Shown here one piece after another: positions 1-8,230 of a stretch of DNA of 54,374 bases. The position numbers and the translations under genes are program-made. The stretch spans positions 1 through 54,374 of the forward strand of contig CACWLG010000013.1 of assembly GCA_902761635.1 (NCBI GenBank), read 5' to 3'. The DNA is from Oscillospiraceae bacterium. Its GTDB lineage: Bacteria > Bacillota > Clostridia > Oscillospirales > Oscillospiraceae. Numbering within the stretch: the first letter of the stretch is position 1; the number at the start of each line of letters is the position of its first letter. The notes below the pieces were generated by a model. It was not told the DNA's origin. It made no database searches and was given only the letters and a program-made list of their open reading frames with translations.

Positions 1-195
1 GCCGACGTTGTACTCGCTCTCCTGCACGAACTTCTTGAGCCATGCCTTCTTCACGTTGTTCTTGAACTCCACGCCGAGGGGGCCGTAGTCCCAGGAGTTG
101 GCGAGGCCGCCGTAGATCTCGCTGCCCGCGTACACAAAGCCGCGGTTCTTGCACAGAGCGACGATCTTGTCCATTGTCTTTTCGTTGTGTTCCAT
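1..195 (-). CDS. glyQS: Glycyl-tRNA synthetase, alpha2 type (N-terminal 65 codons; runs off the window)
   Basis: The first 65 residues of a class II glycine-tRNA ligase, which charges tRNA-Gly in the cytoplasm. The segment with [20 protein letters not shown] followed by [16 protein letters not shown] is the characteristic N-terminal block of the homodimeric (bacterial/eukaryal-like) enzyme rather than the alpha2beta2 form. The ATG at 193-195 has a purine-rich AAGGAAG site upstream. The gene continues beyond base 1, so catalytic motifs 2 and 3 and the anticodon-binding domain are not visible. It is divergent from the glycan operon that starts at 549. Confidence 0.93.
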   Translation of the reverse strand, partial: MEHNEKTMDKIVALCKNRGFVYAGSEIYGGLANSWDYGPLGVEFKNNVKKAWLKKFVQESEYNVG

Positions 196-406
196 TTTTT
201 CTTTTCTTCCTTTCCCACGGCTGGATGCCGCGGAGATTTATTAACGCTGTACTCTGTCGCAAGGAAGGCACTTTTCACCCGCCCTGCCGCATGGTACAGG
301 GTTTTACAAAACGGCTTTCGCAGCGCCGCGCCGCTCGGGAGGGATTGATCGCCCGCCCCGCGCGACAGGGTTTGCAGCCCAAGGCCGCTTGCCCCAACAA
401 AGCTAT

Positions 407-435
407 ATATTATCAGAAATGCCCGCGTTATTCAA
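407..435 (-). promoter_or_regulatory. Predicted sigma-A promoter of glyQS
   Basis: TTGAAT (430-435) and TAATAT (407-412) are separated by 17 bp on the minus strand. Transcription would give a leader of about 205 nt. No T-box signature (AGGGTGGNACCGCG) was found in that leader. The rest of the 196-548 gap is GC-rich and holds no convincing gene. Confidence 0.5.
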
Positions 436-475
436 CACCAAAACCCAATTGTGGAAAAGATAACACGTTCCACTC

Positions 476-505
476 TTGTTCTTGATTATTTATCCCGGAT
501 ATGAT
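476..505 (+). promoter_or_regulatory. Predicted promoter of the deacetylase-formyltransferase operon
   Basis: TTGTTC (476-481) and TATGAT (500-505) with an 18 bp spacer, about 40 bp upstream of the first start codon at 549. It is divergent from and close to the glyQS promoter. Confidence 0.45.
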
Positions 506-548
506 AAAGTTATGTTAATCGACAAATACAGACACAGGGAGAGAAGCT

Positions 549-1220
549 ATGAAATATCTGATCGTTGTAGCCCATCCGGATGACGAATGCCTCGGCGCCG
601 GCGCCACGATCCACCGTCTGATAAAGGAGGGGAACCCTGTCGCCGTGGCGACGATGGCAAACCAGGCTGCGGCGCGCGCGAATCTCTCCTCCACCCTGGC
701 CGAGGAGCAGCAGCGCGCCTTTGCGATCCTGGGGGTCGAAAAGGACTATGCCGCGGACTTCCCCAACATCAAAATGAACACGGTGCCCCACCTGGAACTG
801 GTGCAGTTCATCGAGAGCTGCATCGCGGACTTCGGCGCCGAAGCGATCATCACCCACCACCCCAGCGACACCAACAGCGATCATGCCATCACAAGCGGCG
901 CAGCCCAGGCCGCCGTGCGCCTGTTCCAGCGGCGGGAGGGCGTACCCGCCCTGCGGGAGCTGCGGTACATGGAGAACGCCTCCTCGACCGAATGGTCGCT
1001 GGACAGCTCCCTCAACCGCTTCCTTCCGAACCATTTTGTGGAGATCGGGGAGGAGGGACTGGCGATCAAGCTGCAGGCCCTCGCCTGCTACAAGGGCGTC
1101 ATGCGTCCCTATCCGCACCCCCGCTCCGCCGAAGCCTTGAGAGGTCTGGCCGCCTGGCGCGGCGCCCAGGCCGGCTGCCTGTATGCCGAGGCCTTTGAAA
1201 CCGTGTTCCGCCGGGACTGA
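549..1220 (+). CDS. PIG-L/LmbE family N-deacetylase
   Basis: A 223-aa protein of the PIG-L family of zinc-dependent deacetylases, which remove acetyl groups from GlcNAc-containing lipids, nucleotides or small thiol sugars. The metal-binding HPDDE motif is at residues 9-13 and a second metal-ligand/catalytic segment, THHPSDTNSDH, lies near residues 100-110. The length fits the family. It is first in a compact plus-strand operon with a phosphoglycosyl transferase, a formyltransferase and a PqqD protein, so the likely substrate is an N-acetylated sugar in surface glycan assembly. No signal peptide, so it acts in the cytoplasm. The exact substrate cannot be read from sequence. Confidence 0.88.
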   Translation: MKYLIVVAHPDDECLGAGATIHRLIKEGNPVAVATMANQAAARANLSSTLAEEQQRAFAILGVEKDYAADFPNIKMNTVPHLELVQFIESCIADFGAEAIITHHPSDTNSDHAITSGAAQAAVRLFQRREGVPALRELRYMENASSTEWSLDSSLNRFLPNHFVEIGEEGLAIKLQALACYKGVMRPYPHPRSAEALRGLAAWRGAQAGCLYAEAFETVFRRD

Positions 1221-1242
1221 ACATGCGTTGAGGTGATTTTGC

Positions 1243-1935
1243 ATGCACACGTTTTATCTCTTTGTAAAGCGCCTGTTTGACATTGGCTGTTCCCTGGCGG
1301 GCCTGATCGTGAGCGCGCCGCTGTGGCTGCTTACGGCGATCGGCATTGAGCTCTCCGATCCCGGCCCCATCTTTTACATCGCCCGGCGCACCACCAAGGA
1401 CGACCGGGTCTTCAACATGCTCAAGTTCCGCTCCATGCGCCAGGGCAAGGCCAACGAAGCGGTGTTTCGCGGCGAGGAGGACCGGATCTTCCCCTTCGGG
1501 CGCTTCATCCGCGCCGTAAAGCTCGACGAGCTGCCGCAGCTTGTGAACATCCTGATCGGGGACATGAGCATCGTGGGCCCCCGCCCCGCCTCCGTGGAGC
1601 AGGTGCAGCTCACCCGCGGCGGCCGCTTTGCCCGCACGGCCGAGGTACAGTCCGGCCTGACCGGGCCCTCCGCCCTGTATGACTATCTCTACGGGGATCT
1701 GGTGGAGGATCAGGAGGACTACATGCGCGACGTGCTGCCGATCCGGCTGGAGCTGGATCTGGTGTACCTCGACAAGCGCGGCATCGGCTTCGACCTGAAA
1801 ATGATCTGGTGGACGGTGATCTGCATCGTCTCCCACATACTCGGGCACAGGCCCGAAAAGCTCTTCGGCACGCTGCTGCGCTGGGCGGAGGAGCACCGGA
1901 AGCAGGAGGTGGAAGAATGTCTGACAACAGGCTGA
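1243..1935 (+). CDS. Monotopic phosphoglycosyl transferase (bacterial sugar transferase)
   Basis: A 230-aa small PglC/WcaJ-type enzyme that transfers a phospho-sugar from a nucleotide sugar to undecaprenyl phosphate at the inner membrane face, the first committed step of a surface glycan. An N-terminal re-entrant hydrophobic helix lies at about residues 5-33. The KFRSM motif (61-65), the catalytic Asp-Glu dyad in KLDELPQL (D95, E96) and GDMSIVGPRP (107-116) are all intact. It starts 22 nt after the deacetylase and overlaps the formyltransferase gene by 19 nt, implying coupled translation. The long glycosyltransferase/flippase operon usually found beside such enzymes is absent. Confidence 0.9.
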   Translation: MHTFYLFVKRLFDIGCSLAGLIVSAPLWLLTAIGIELSDPGPIFYIARRTTKDDRVFNMLKFRSMRQGKANEAVFRGEEDRIFPFGRFIRAVKLDELPQLVNILIGDMSIVGPRPASVEQVQLTRGGRFARTAEVQSGLTGPSALYDYLYGDLVEDQEDYMRDVLPIRLELDLVYLDKRGIGFDLKMIWWTVICIVSHILGHRPEKLFGTLLRWAEEHRKQEVEECLTTG

Positions 1936-2708
1936 GAGTCATCGTCATGACCCAGGCCGACCGCTTCTTTATCCCGAAGAACATCGACCGGGCGGCCCAG
2001 GTCTGTGAGCTTCTCGAGATCGTGGAGGTCAACTGCAAGTCCGCGCTGGAAAACCGCCTGTCGGACTATCTCAAATGGTTCGGCCCTTGGCAGTGCGCGA
2101 AGATGGGCGTCGTCACCGTGGGGCGCGAGGCGGAAAAGCTCCTCGACCGCCTTGCGGGCTATCGGCTCTTTCACGGGCACTGCTCGGTCGCTGACGCGGC
2201 AAGGAAAAACGGCGTGCCCCACCGCGTCATCACCGACAGCAACGATCCCGCCTTTGTGCAGCATGTCCGGGAGCTGGCCCCCGATCTCATCATCTCCTAC
2301 TCCGCCCCGCAGATCATCAAGCCCGAGCTTCTCAGCGTGCCGAAGTACGGCGTCATCAACGTGCACGGGGCGCTGCTGCCGGACTACCGGGGCTGCCTGC
2401 CCTCCTTCTGGTACCTGTATAACGGCGAGAAGCTGGGCGGCGCCACCGTCCACTACATGAGCGCGAAGATCGACGACGGGGACATACTCGAGCAGGGCAG
2501 CGTGGACATCTCCGACTGCCGGAGCATGTTCCGCCTCATGAAAAAGACCAAGGCCCTCGGCGGGGAGCTGATGCTGCGCGCGCTGGAGGACATTGCCGCC
2601 GGCTCCGTCGAGAGGAGAAAAAACGAGACGGACAAGGGAAGCTATTTCACCTGGCCTACCGTGGAGCAGGCGAGGGAATTTCGCCGCCGGGGCAAACGGC
2701 TGATCTGA
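1917..2708 (+). CDS. Formyltransferase-fold enzyme, probable sugar N-formyltransferase
   Basis: A 263-aa protein with the N-10-formyl-tetrahydrofolate-dependent formyltransferase fold shared by Fmt, ArnA and sugar N-formyltransferases. The catalytic block INVHGALLPDYRG (Asn148, His150) and the Asp-containing IDDGDIL motif (185-191) are present. The HGALLPDYRGxxPxxW pattern is closest to ArnA-like and sugar formyltransferases. It lacks the C-terminal tRNA-binding domain of Fmt. The ATG at 1917 lies inside the end of the upstream gene; an in-frame upstream start at 1809 would only add a shadow of that gene. With a deacetylase two genes upstream, replacement of N-acetyl by N-formyl on an amino sugar is a reasonable inference. 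Confidence 0.82.
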   Translation: MSDNRLRVIVMTQADRFFIPKNIDRAAQVCELLEIVEVNCKSALENRLSDYLKWFGPWQCAKMGVVTVGREAEKLLDRLAGYRLFHGHCSVADAARKNGVPHRVITDSNDPAFVQHVRELAPDLIISYSAPQIIKPELLSVPKYGVINVHGALLPDYRGCLPSFWYLYNGEKLGGATVHYMSAKIDDGDILEQGSVDISDCRSMFRLMKKTKALGGELMLRALEDIAAGSVERRKNETDKGSYFTWPTVEQAREFRRRGKRLI

Positions 2709-2745
2709 TTCAGGTCGGCGAAGGCAGTGAAAGAGGGATAGGCGC

Positions 2746-3006
2746 ATGAAGCTGAGCAACAAATTCGTCACCTACAACAGCCGCCGTGACAGTCTGCTTG
2801 TTCCGACGGGCAAAGCGGACTTTGCCGGGCTCGTGCGGGGCAACAAAACCCTGGGCGCCATTCTGGAGCTTTTGAAAAAAGACACGGACGAGGCCGGGAT
2901 CGTCAAGGCCCTGTGTGCCCGTTTTGACGCGCCGGAGGCTGTGATTGCCGCCGACGTGGAAAAGGCGCTGGCAGAGCTGCGCAATATCGGGGCGCTGGAG
3001 GAATAG
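2746..3006 (+). CDS. PqqD family stand-alone RiPP recognition element protein
   Basis: An 86-aa protein with the PqqD pattern: an N-terminal strand region, a central LGAILELLKKDTDEAGIVKAL helix pair and a C-terminal DVEKALAELRNIGALEE wing. In PQQ and many peptide-modification pathways this domain binds the leader of a ribosomal precursor peptide. Here there is no radical SAM partner in the window. It is the last gene of the plus-strand glycan operon (37 nt after the formyltransferase) and faces, convergently, an operon with a 40-aa acidic peptide. PqqD-like proteins also occur in polysaccharide loci with unknown roles, so its partner is uncertain. Confidence 0.75.
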   Translation: MKLSNKFVTYNSRRDSLLVPTGKADFAGLVRGNKTLGAILELLKKDTDEAGIVKALCARFDAPEAVIAADVEKALAELRNIGALEE

Positions 3007-3047
3007 GCCGCCGCGCGCCTTGCCCGTAAAGAAGAAATCGTAAAGAT

Positions 3048-3074
3048 GGGGCTGTCTCAAAAGGAGACAGCCCT
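3048..3074 (+). terminator. Stem-loop after pqqD-like gene
   Basis: GGGCTGTCTC/GAGACAGCCC perfect stem with a short A/G-rich loop, 41 nt after the stop codon. The U tract is weak, so it may act together with the stronger hairpin at 3092. Confidence 0.4.
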
Positions 3075-3091
3075 TGCATAAAAATGTATGT

Positions 3092-3120
3092 CGTAGGGGC
3101 CGACGGCCCCTACGGTTTTT
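3092..3120 (+). terminator. Intrinsic terminator of the glycan operon
   Basis: GTAGGGGCCG/CGGCCCCTAC stem with a minimal loop followed by GGTTTTT. It separates the convergent operons. Confidence 0.7.
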
Positions 3121-3148
3121 CATGTATATACGTTTTGAGGCAGCGCCA

Positions 3149-3634
3149 TCAGTTCAGGGAAACGGCGGGAAGAACGGGCGCGCTGGGGATGGGCTGCGTG
3201 GGTGCGTCGTCAACCACCGCTTTCAGGTTCACGAACTTGAAGCCGTACAGCTGCGCGATCCGAAATGCCTCGGTCTTCGGATAACCGTATACCGTTACAT
3301 CGTGGCAGCCCTCAAAGGCCTGGTCGTGGATCTCGGTGACCGACTTGGGAATCGTGATCTCCCGCAGATTGTCACAATCCGCAAAGGCGCGCTTCCCGAT
3401 GGCGGTCACGTTATCCAGAACCTCGACGCTTGCGGCCGCGATTGCCTCAAAGGCGCTCTCGTCGATCTTTACCAAAAGCTGCGGCAGTGTCAGTGCGTTC
3501 CGGTCATCAGCCAGCACCGCAACGCCGATACCGTCCTCCCTGATCACCTCGACCCACTGCCCGTCCTCCGCCCAGGCGGCGGAGGTCAGGCTGAGCAGGA
3601 GAACAAGGGCCAGCAGGATCGCTGTTTTTTTCAT
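3149..3634 (-). CDS. Small secreted BspA-type leucine-rich repeat protein
   Basis: A 161-aa protein with a clear Sec signal peptide (residues 1-22, cleavage after AWA). Its body carries LRR_5/BspA-like repeats: VTAIGKRAFADCDNLREITIP and SVTEIHDQAFEGCHDVTVYG. Such repeats occur on surface proteins that bind host or polymer ligands. It is the last gene of a three-gene minus-strand operon (large Gly-rich lipoprotein, 40-aa peptide, this gene), 25 nt after the peptide, with an AGAGAGGT ribosome binding site. No sortase motif or membrane anchor is seen, so it is probably released or wall-associated. Ligand unknown. Confidence 0.8.
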   Translation of the reverse strand: MKKTAILLALVLLLSLTSAAWAEDGQWVEVIREDGIGVAVLADDRNALTLPQLLVKIDESAFEAIAAASVEVLDNVTAIGKRAFADCDNLREITIPKSVTEIHDQAFEGCHDVTVYGYPKTEAFRIAQLYGFKFVNLKAVVDDAPTQPIPSAPVLPAVSLN

Positions 3635-3659
3635 GCCTATACCTCTCTTTCCGATGCAC

Positions 3660-3782
3660 TTAAGGCAGCTCCTGCCCGCCTGTATCGCCTTCCTTGCCGG
3701 TGTCGGTTTCCGAAGAAGTCCGGATCACATCCTCCGTCTCAAACACCGTTATTTCACAGACGAGCGGTTCATACTTTTCCAT
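3660..3782 (-). CDS. 40-aa acidic peptide with E-x-I-x-F-x-x-EDVI-x-TS pattern
   Basis: A 40-residue ORF starting MEKYEPLVCEITVF and followed by ETEDVIRTSS, with a strong AAAGGAG site seven bases upstream of the ATG. It sits 13 nt after the 1346-aa lipoprotein gene and 25 nt before the LRR gene, so it is almost surely translated as part of that operon. Short peptides of this general shape (aromatic/acidic N terminus, hydrophobic-acidic EDVI block, Ser/Thr/Gly-rich acidic tail) are familiar from gut Clostridia but have no function I can name. No signal peptide or membrane segment. The nearby PqqD protein makes a modified-peptide precursor thinkable, but no modification enzyme is visible. Confidence 0.6.
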   Translation of the reverse strand: MEKYEPLVCEITVFETEDVIRTSSETDTGKEGDTGGQELP

Positions 3783-3795
3783 GGTCTTTCTCCTT

Positions 3796-6700
3796 TCACG
3801 CGGTAGGAGGCGAATACGCAGCTGCCGCCATCGCATAGTTATACAACGCCGTGAACGCCATTTTCTCCTTTTCGGACGCGCTGCCCTTTCCAAGCGCAAG
3901 ATTCACATAGGAGAGGGCGGAGATTCTGAGATCAAAAACCTTGGTGCCGTTAACATAGCACCGGAAGGCATACGGAATCCCCAGCGCGTTGGCCGGGATT
4001 CCTTCGAGGCAGACGACCTCGCTGCTGCCGGCTCTCTTCCAGTGCCGCAGCTCCTGCGTTCCGACCTTGCCCGTGACGATATCGTCCCCGTTTTCCAGGT
4101 ATACCCTCACGTTCAGCAGGGTGTCGGCGTCCAGCGTCAGATAAAATTCCGTCTTCTTCACGTTCTGGAAATAAGCCTGTGCTTTTTGGAACACGAAGCC
4201 GTATTCCCCGGCCGGGTTGCCGCTGTACGGAATTGCGTTGTAAAGGTCCATTTCGGCATGATCGACGCCCACCGTCCAGCCGTTGTTCTCCGCGAGATAG
4301 GGCTGAATGTAGTGCCCGTAGTTTGCGGTCGCCTGCGCAAGATTGATGGCCTCCGCGCTCAGGTTCTGCCGGTATGCGGGGCTGAGCAGCGTGCTCAGGT
4401 ATTGCTTTACCGTGTATTCATACTCCGCGGCCTTCCCGCCTGCGTAGTAGTATTCCGCCTTGATGGTATCCGCCATCTGGTATGCGTTCACGGGGCAGGC
4501 GAAGTAATCCTTGCCGTCACCTGTCGCGGAAGCGTCATAGGGCACCGTCCTGGTTTTCAGGCCGTTTACGCTGAATTCCATCCGATCACCCGTGGGGTCC
4601 CAGCCGTCGGGATATTTCATGTAGAAGCGCATGTTCAGTGTGCCGCCGAGCTCCAGCTCCGCCCGGCTGAATTCCGGCAGACTCCTCAGCGCCGCTTCAC
4701 CGTCCTCGCTGACGACCTTGTACTGCGCGTCGTCACTGACGAAAGAGGAGATGCTTCCTCTGTCCCCGAGACCCTGCGTGACCACGAGCGGCTGATTGTT
4801 CCCGGGCCGGAACAGGCTGCCGACGCCGACGGTGCTGCTGTCCGAAAGCGTGCCGTCAATCGCAATGCGCGCATCCTCCTCCGCCAGGACGACATTGGAG
4901 GCCGCCCCGCGATAGGTGTTGCCGGAGATGTTGACGCTGCCGCCGAGAGAGAGCTGCGCGCCCTCATCGACGAAGACGCCGCCCGCCAAGCCTTTTTCCG
5001 TACCGTTGCCGGAGATCTCGCCGCCGTGCATCCTGAGCTTGGCGCCGACATGGACATCAACGCCGCCCGCCGAGTTGGGACTGCTGTTGAAGCCGCCCGT
5101 CAGCTTTCCGCCGCCCTTTCCATCCTCGAGCGTCAGATCGCCATAAACCGCCATGACCTGCCCGTTCTCTTTCCGGTCTGATTCGGCAGACAGGCCGCGG
5201 TTCAGCTTGTGACCGTTGAGATCGAGCGTGAGCGTCTTGCCCGCCGGGATCACCAGCGCCTCGTCGTCATCCCGGGCGGTCAAATCCCGCGGCAGGACGA
5301 TCCTGCTCCCATCCAGGGCGTATATCAGGGTATTCCTCAGGCCCTTCCAGCTGGTGATCTCCCTGACCACCTTGATATCCACATCCGCGTCCGGCATGTG
5401 ATCGTACTCGTACATGCCCCAACCATAATCGGGGTTCGGCGCCGGTATGACCTTGTCCGGTTCCAGGGTATGGGTTTCCCCGTCCTTTTTATAGCTTGCC
5501 GTAACAGTCGCGCTGCCTCCTGCTATCACTGTGAAGTTTGCCCCGGCGGACAGATACTGGGGGGATTCCTCATAGAATATACCGTCTATGGACAATGCGG
5601 CCATCACATCGCCGTAAATGCCGAGGTTCACGGCGTGCTGGGCATGCCCGCAGGCACAAAGGCGGGTTTCCTTGTCAAAGCGGTGATTCTCTTCCGCGAC
5701 GCGGTCCTCTCCGACGCAGTATTTGCAGCTTAGCCGGTGCTGATACGGGGTGTAGTCCTCGAGCGCGACGTCCGGATGATCGCAGGGGGTGATGTCCGTA
5801 AAAACCTGCGACTGGCAGGCGCTTACACGCTTGGCGCTCTCGATGCGGGTCAGACTGTCTTCCTTCGGGCCCGCGCTGACTGCGGCCGTGTCATAGAGAG
5901 TCAGACTGCCGTCCCTGTCGCCGCCGTCGCCCCTGCCGATGGCCCTGGCGGTATTCATGCCGGCGTTTGCGAACACGCCGGCTCCGCCCGAGATGGTCAC
6001 CGTGCCGCCGTCGCCGTCGTCGCCGCCGCCGATCCCCGCGCCGCCGTACTCGCCGGAGAAAATCAGTTCAATGACAAAGTCCGCGATCTTATCGTAGCAA
6101 TAGCTGTCCATCGTACCCTGGCCGGCGTTCATCCCGCCCTTGATGCCGCTGGCGGAGCCGTGGATAGACGCGCCGACATGCTCGTTTTCCGCGATATAGC
6201 TGTACTCAAGATGTCCGCCCGAGGCGATGACCGTACCGCCGGAGATGGTGATGTTGCCGCCGTTGCCGTCATTGCCGCCGCCGATCCCCGCGCCCTTTGC
6301 GAGGGAGACGGCGGTGACGATGCTGTCGATGATGGTGATGCTGCCGCCGTTGCCGCCGTTGTCGTAGCCCCGGGGGCCGCCGCCGCCGCCGATCCCCGCG
6401 CCTTCAAGGCTGCTGGCCAGAACCAGCGCGTTGCTGATATTGATCGTGCCGCCGTCTCGGCCATCATCATCTGAACTGCCGCCGCCGATGCCCGCGCCGG
6501 TGTGGTCGCTGATCGCCATGACATGCCCGCCGAGAATATTGATCTCGCCGCCCTGCGCGCTATCGTATCCCGAACCGATCGCCGCACCGTAGCTGCCGTG
6601 CGCTTCGACGATTCCTCCGCTGATTTCAATCTCGCCGTTCTTTCCTCTAAAACCGCCGCCAATGCCGGCAGCGCAACTGCCGCACTCTGCGTACACTTCA

Positions 6701-7836
6701 CCGCCGGTAATATTGACGTAGCCGCCATCGCCGCCACCGCCATAGTGCTGGCCGCCGCCGATGCCCGCAGCGTACGAGCCGCCGACCGCCTCAACCTTGC
6801 CGCCGGTAATCTGCACAGCGCCGCCCTGGCTGCCGCCGTCGCCGCCGCCGATCCCTGCGCCGTCGTGTCCGCCATAGGCTTTCAGCGTACCGCCGTTGAC
6901 CGTCACCGTGCCGCCGGAGCGGTCTTCGCCGCCGCCGACGCCTGCGCCTAACTCGCCGCCATGGGCTTCCAGCGTGCCGCCGTTGACCGTGATGTCGCCG
7001 CCGGAGCCGTATTGTCCGCCGCCGACGCCCGCGGCGTACTCGCCGCCGTAGGCAATGACAGTCCCGCCGTTGACGGTCAGCTCGCCGCATGAGTTCTCTT
7101 CGCTGCCGCCGATCCCGGCGTCATAGTCCCCCGCAGAGACCCGCAGACAGCCGGTATTATACTTCTGCCCCCAGACCGTAAGCGAGCCGCCCGGTCCCAG
7201 TTCAAGGCCGCCGTTGACCGCAAGCGTGGCGCCGTCCGCGAGGATCAGGTTGACATTGTTGTAAACAGTAAATCGGTAATTGATCGTCAGGCTGCTCCCA
7301 AGATAATACCAGTCGTTCACCCAGGGCGTTCTGCTTGCGGGTTCAATGTGCGACGGCTTCTGGATATTGCCGTCCAGATCGACATACCAGGCTGTGTCTT
7401 CCACAATGGAATAGCTGCCGAACCAGGAGCCGGCGGGATGCGTCATGTCGACGGCCTGGGTATTCAGACCCTCGGCAAAATCCCCCTCATGGAGGAACTG
7501 CAAATACTCAGACAGTACGAGGTATCGACAGCTGATGACGACTTTGGTGGGGATTTTGTCAAAGGCCATCGTTGTGCTTTCCTCGTCCCAGAACGCGGCC
7601 CCGTCATGGGGCTTCCAGGAGCCGACATTTTCATCCCCGCAAAAAAAGTCGATCGACAGATCCGAAAAGTCGGATTCGATGGACAGGCGCCTGGGCGAAA
7701 AATAGATCCTATACCGGGCGCCGGACGGCTCTTCCGCATACGCGCTCTGCTTCGGCAGCAGCTCCTTGAGTCCCGTCAAATCCGCACAACCGAAAAGCAG
7801 CGTGATTATCAGGAGCCACGCAAACACTTTCTTCAC
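3796..7836 (-). CDS. Very large secreted lipoprotein with Gly-rich GIGGG beta-helix repeats
   Basis: A protein of about 1346 aa. The N terminus has a basic-hydrophobic signal ending in LLFGC, a plausible lipobox, so it is probably lipid-anchored outside the cell. Residues about 225-640 contain roughly eleven repeats of the form AGIGGG...GGxxTVxGGxVxAxGG, predicting a long right-handed beta helix of the kind seen in Cthe_2159-like carbohydrate-binding proteins. A second short helix block (DLTLEDGKGGGKLTGG, then MHGGEISGNG) follows a Cys-rich middle part. The last 280 residues, with NLAQATANYGHYIQPYL, resemble a C-terminal domain common in clostridial surface proteins. The GTG at 7834-7836 was chosen for the signal peptide; an in-frame TTG at 7881 is possible. 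Confidence 0.75.
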   Translation of the reverse strand: MKKVFAWLLIITLLFGCADLTGLKELLPKQSAYAEEPSGARYRIYFSPRRLSIESDFSDLSIDFFCGDENVGSWKPHDGAAFWDEESTTMAFDKIPTKVVISCRYLVLSEYLQFLHEGDFAEGLNTQAVDMTHPAGSWFGSYSIVEDTAWYVDLDGNIQKPSHIEPASRTPWVNDWYYLGSSLTINYRFTVYNNVNLILADGATLAVNGGLELGPGGSLTVWGQKYNTGCLRVSAGDYDAGIGGSEENSCGELTVNGGTVIAYGGEYAAGVGGGQYGSGGDITVNGGTLEAHGGELGAGVGGGEDRSGGTVTVNGGTLKAYGGHDGAGIGGGDGGSQGGAVQITGGKVEAVGGSYAAGIGGGQHYGGGGDGGYVNITGGEVYAECGSCAAGIGGGFRGKNGEIEISGGIVEAHGSYGAAIGSGYDSAQGGEINILGGHVMAISDHTGAGIGGGSSDDDGRDGGTINISNALVLASSLEGAGIGGGGGPRGYDNGGNGGSITIIDSIVTAVSLAKGAGIGGGNDGNGGNITISGGTVIASGGHLEYSYIAENEHVGASIHGSASGIKGGMNAGQGTMDSYCYDKIADFVIELIFSGEYGGAGIGGGDDGDGGTVTISGGAGVFANAGMNTARAIGRGDGGDRDGSLTLYDTAAVSAGPKEDSLTRIESAKRVSACQSQVFTDITPCDHPDVALEDYTPYQHRLSCKYCVGEDRVAEENHRFDKETRLCACGHAQHAVNLGIYGDVMAALSIDGIFYEESPQYLSAGANFTVIAGGSATVTASYKKDGETHTLEPDKVIPAPNPDYGWGMYEYDHMPDADVDIKVVREITSWKGLRNTLIYALDGSRIVLPRDLTARDDDEALVIPAGKTLTLDLNGHKLNRGLSAESDRKENGQVMAVYGDLTLEDGKGGGKLTGGFNSSPNSAGGVDVHVGAKLRMHGGEISGNGTEKGLAGGVFVDEGAQLSLGGSVNISGNTYRGAASNVVLAEEDARIAIDGTLSDSSTVGVGSLFRPGNNQPLVVTQGLGDRGSISSFVSDDAQYKVVSEDGEAALRSLPEFSRAELELGGTLNMRFYMKYPDGWDPTGDRMEFSVNGLKTRTVPYDASATGDGKDYFACPVNAYQMADTIKAEYYYAGGKAAEYEYTVKQYLSTLLSPAYRQNLSAEAINLAQATANYGHYIQPYLAENNGWTVGVDHAEMDLYNAIPYSGNPAGEYGFVFQKAQAYFQNVKKTEFYLTLDADTLLNVRVYLENGDDIVTGKVGTQELRHWKRAGSSEVVCLEGIPANALGIPYAFRCYVNGTKVFDLRISALSYVNLALGKGSASEKEKMAFTALYNYAMAAAAYSPPTA

Positions 7837-8094
7837 GTTTTCACCACGTTCCTTTCCTAATCCAAGGATAGGCTGAATCAATCACCGCGCACATCCTGAC
7901 GGTTTCTTTTCCGCCCGGTTTTGTCTCGAAATCTTGATGTACACAAGGCAAATCTGTTCATCAATCTGCACGCTTCGATTGAATCAGCGCTTTCTCAATT
8001 CACCGGTTCCGCTTCTTCTGATACACCGCTTCCTGAAAAGCAGGACTCCTCTGAAAGCCCTGACAGGCGTATGATCTCCTACCTTACTCATTAT

Positions 8095-8123
8095 ATTATA
8101 TTCCAGCCGCCCTGCAGGCGCAA
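8095..8123 (-). promoter_or_regulatory. Predicted promoter of the surface-protein operon
   Basis: TTGCGC (8118-8123), 17 bp spacer, TATAAT (8095-8100); a second TATAAT is at 8090-8095. It leaves a leader of about 250 nt (7837-8088) that contains no recognised riboswitch and no convincing gene. Confidence 0.5.
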
Positions 8124-8142
8124 GAAAAATATGAGGATACGA

Positions 8143-8183
8143 TAAAAAACGAGGGTACAGCATTCTTTTGCTTGCACCCCCGT
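8143..8183 (-). terminator. Intrinsic terminator of the ytfQRT-yjfF operon
   Basis: On the minus strand ACGGGGGTGCA pairs with TGTACCCTCGT (two wobbles) and is followed by TTTTTT. It lies about 50 nt after the yjfF stop. Confidence 0.7.
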
Positions 8184-8230
8184 TTTCACGGTTTTTCGAT
8201 TCAGCGTGTGCCTGCTGAGGCACGGCAGGC

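Noticed and set aside
3084-3284. Plus-strand ORFs over the LRR gene and terminator
   Set aside because: They are antisense shadows of the secreted LRR gene and run through a terminator hairpin.
4916-7860. Long plus-strand ORFs opposite the Gly-rich lipoprotein
   Set aside because: GC-rich repetitive coding sequence leaves opposite frames open; no ribosome binding sites, and the minus strand has a signal peptide and domain pattern.
7984-8223. 79-codon minus-strand ORF upstream of the large lipoprotein
   Set aside because: It crosses the yjfF terminator and the predicted promoter, has no ribosome binding site and no recognisable composition.
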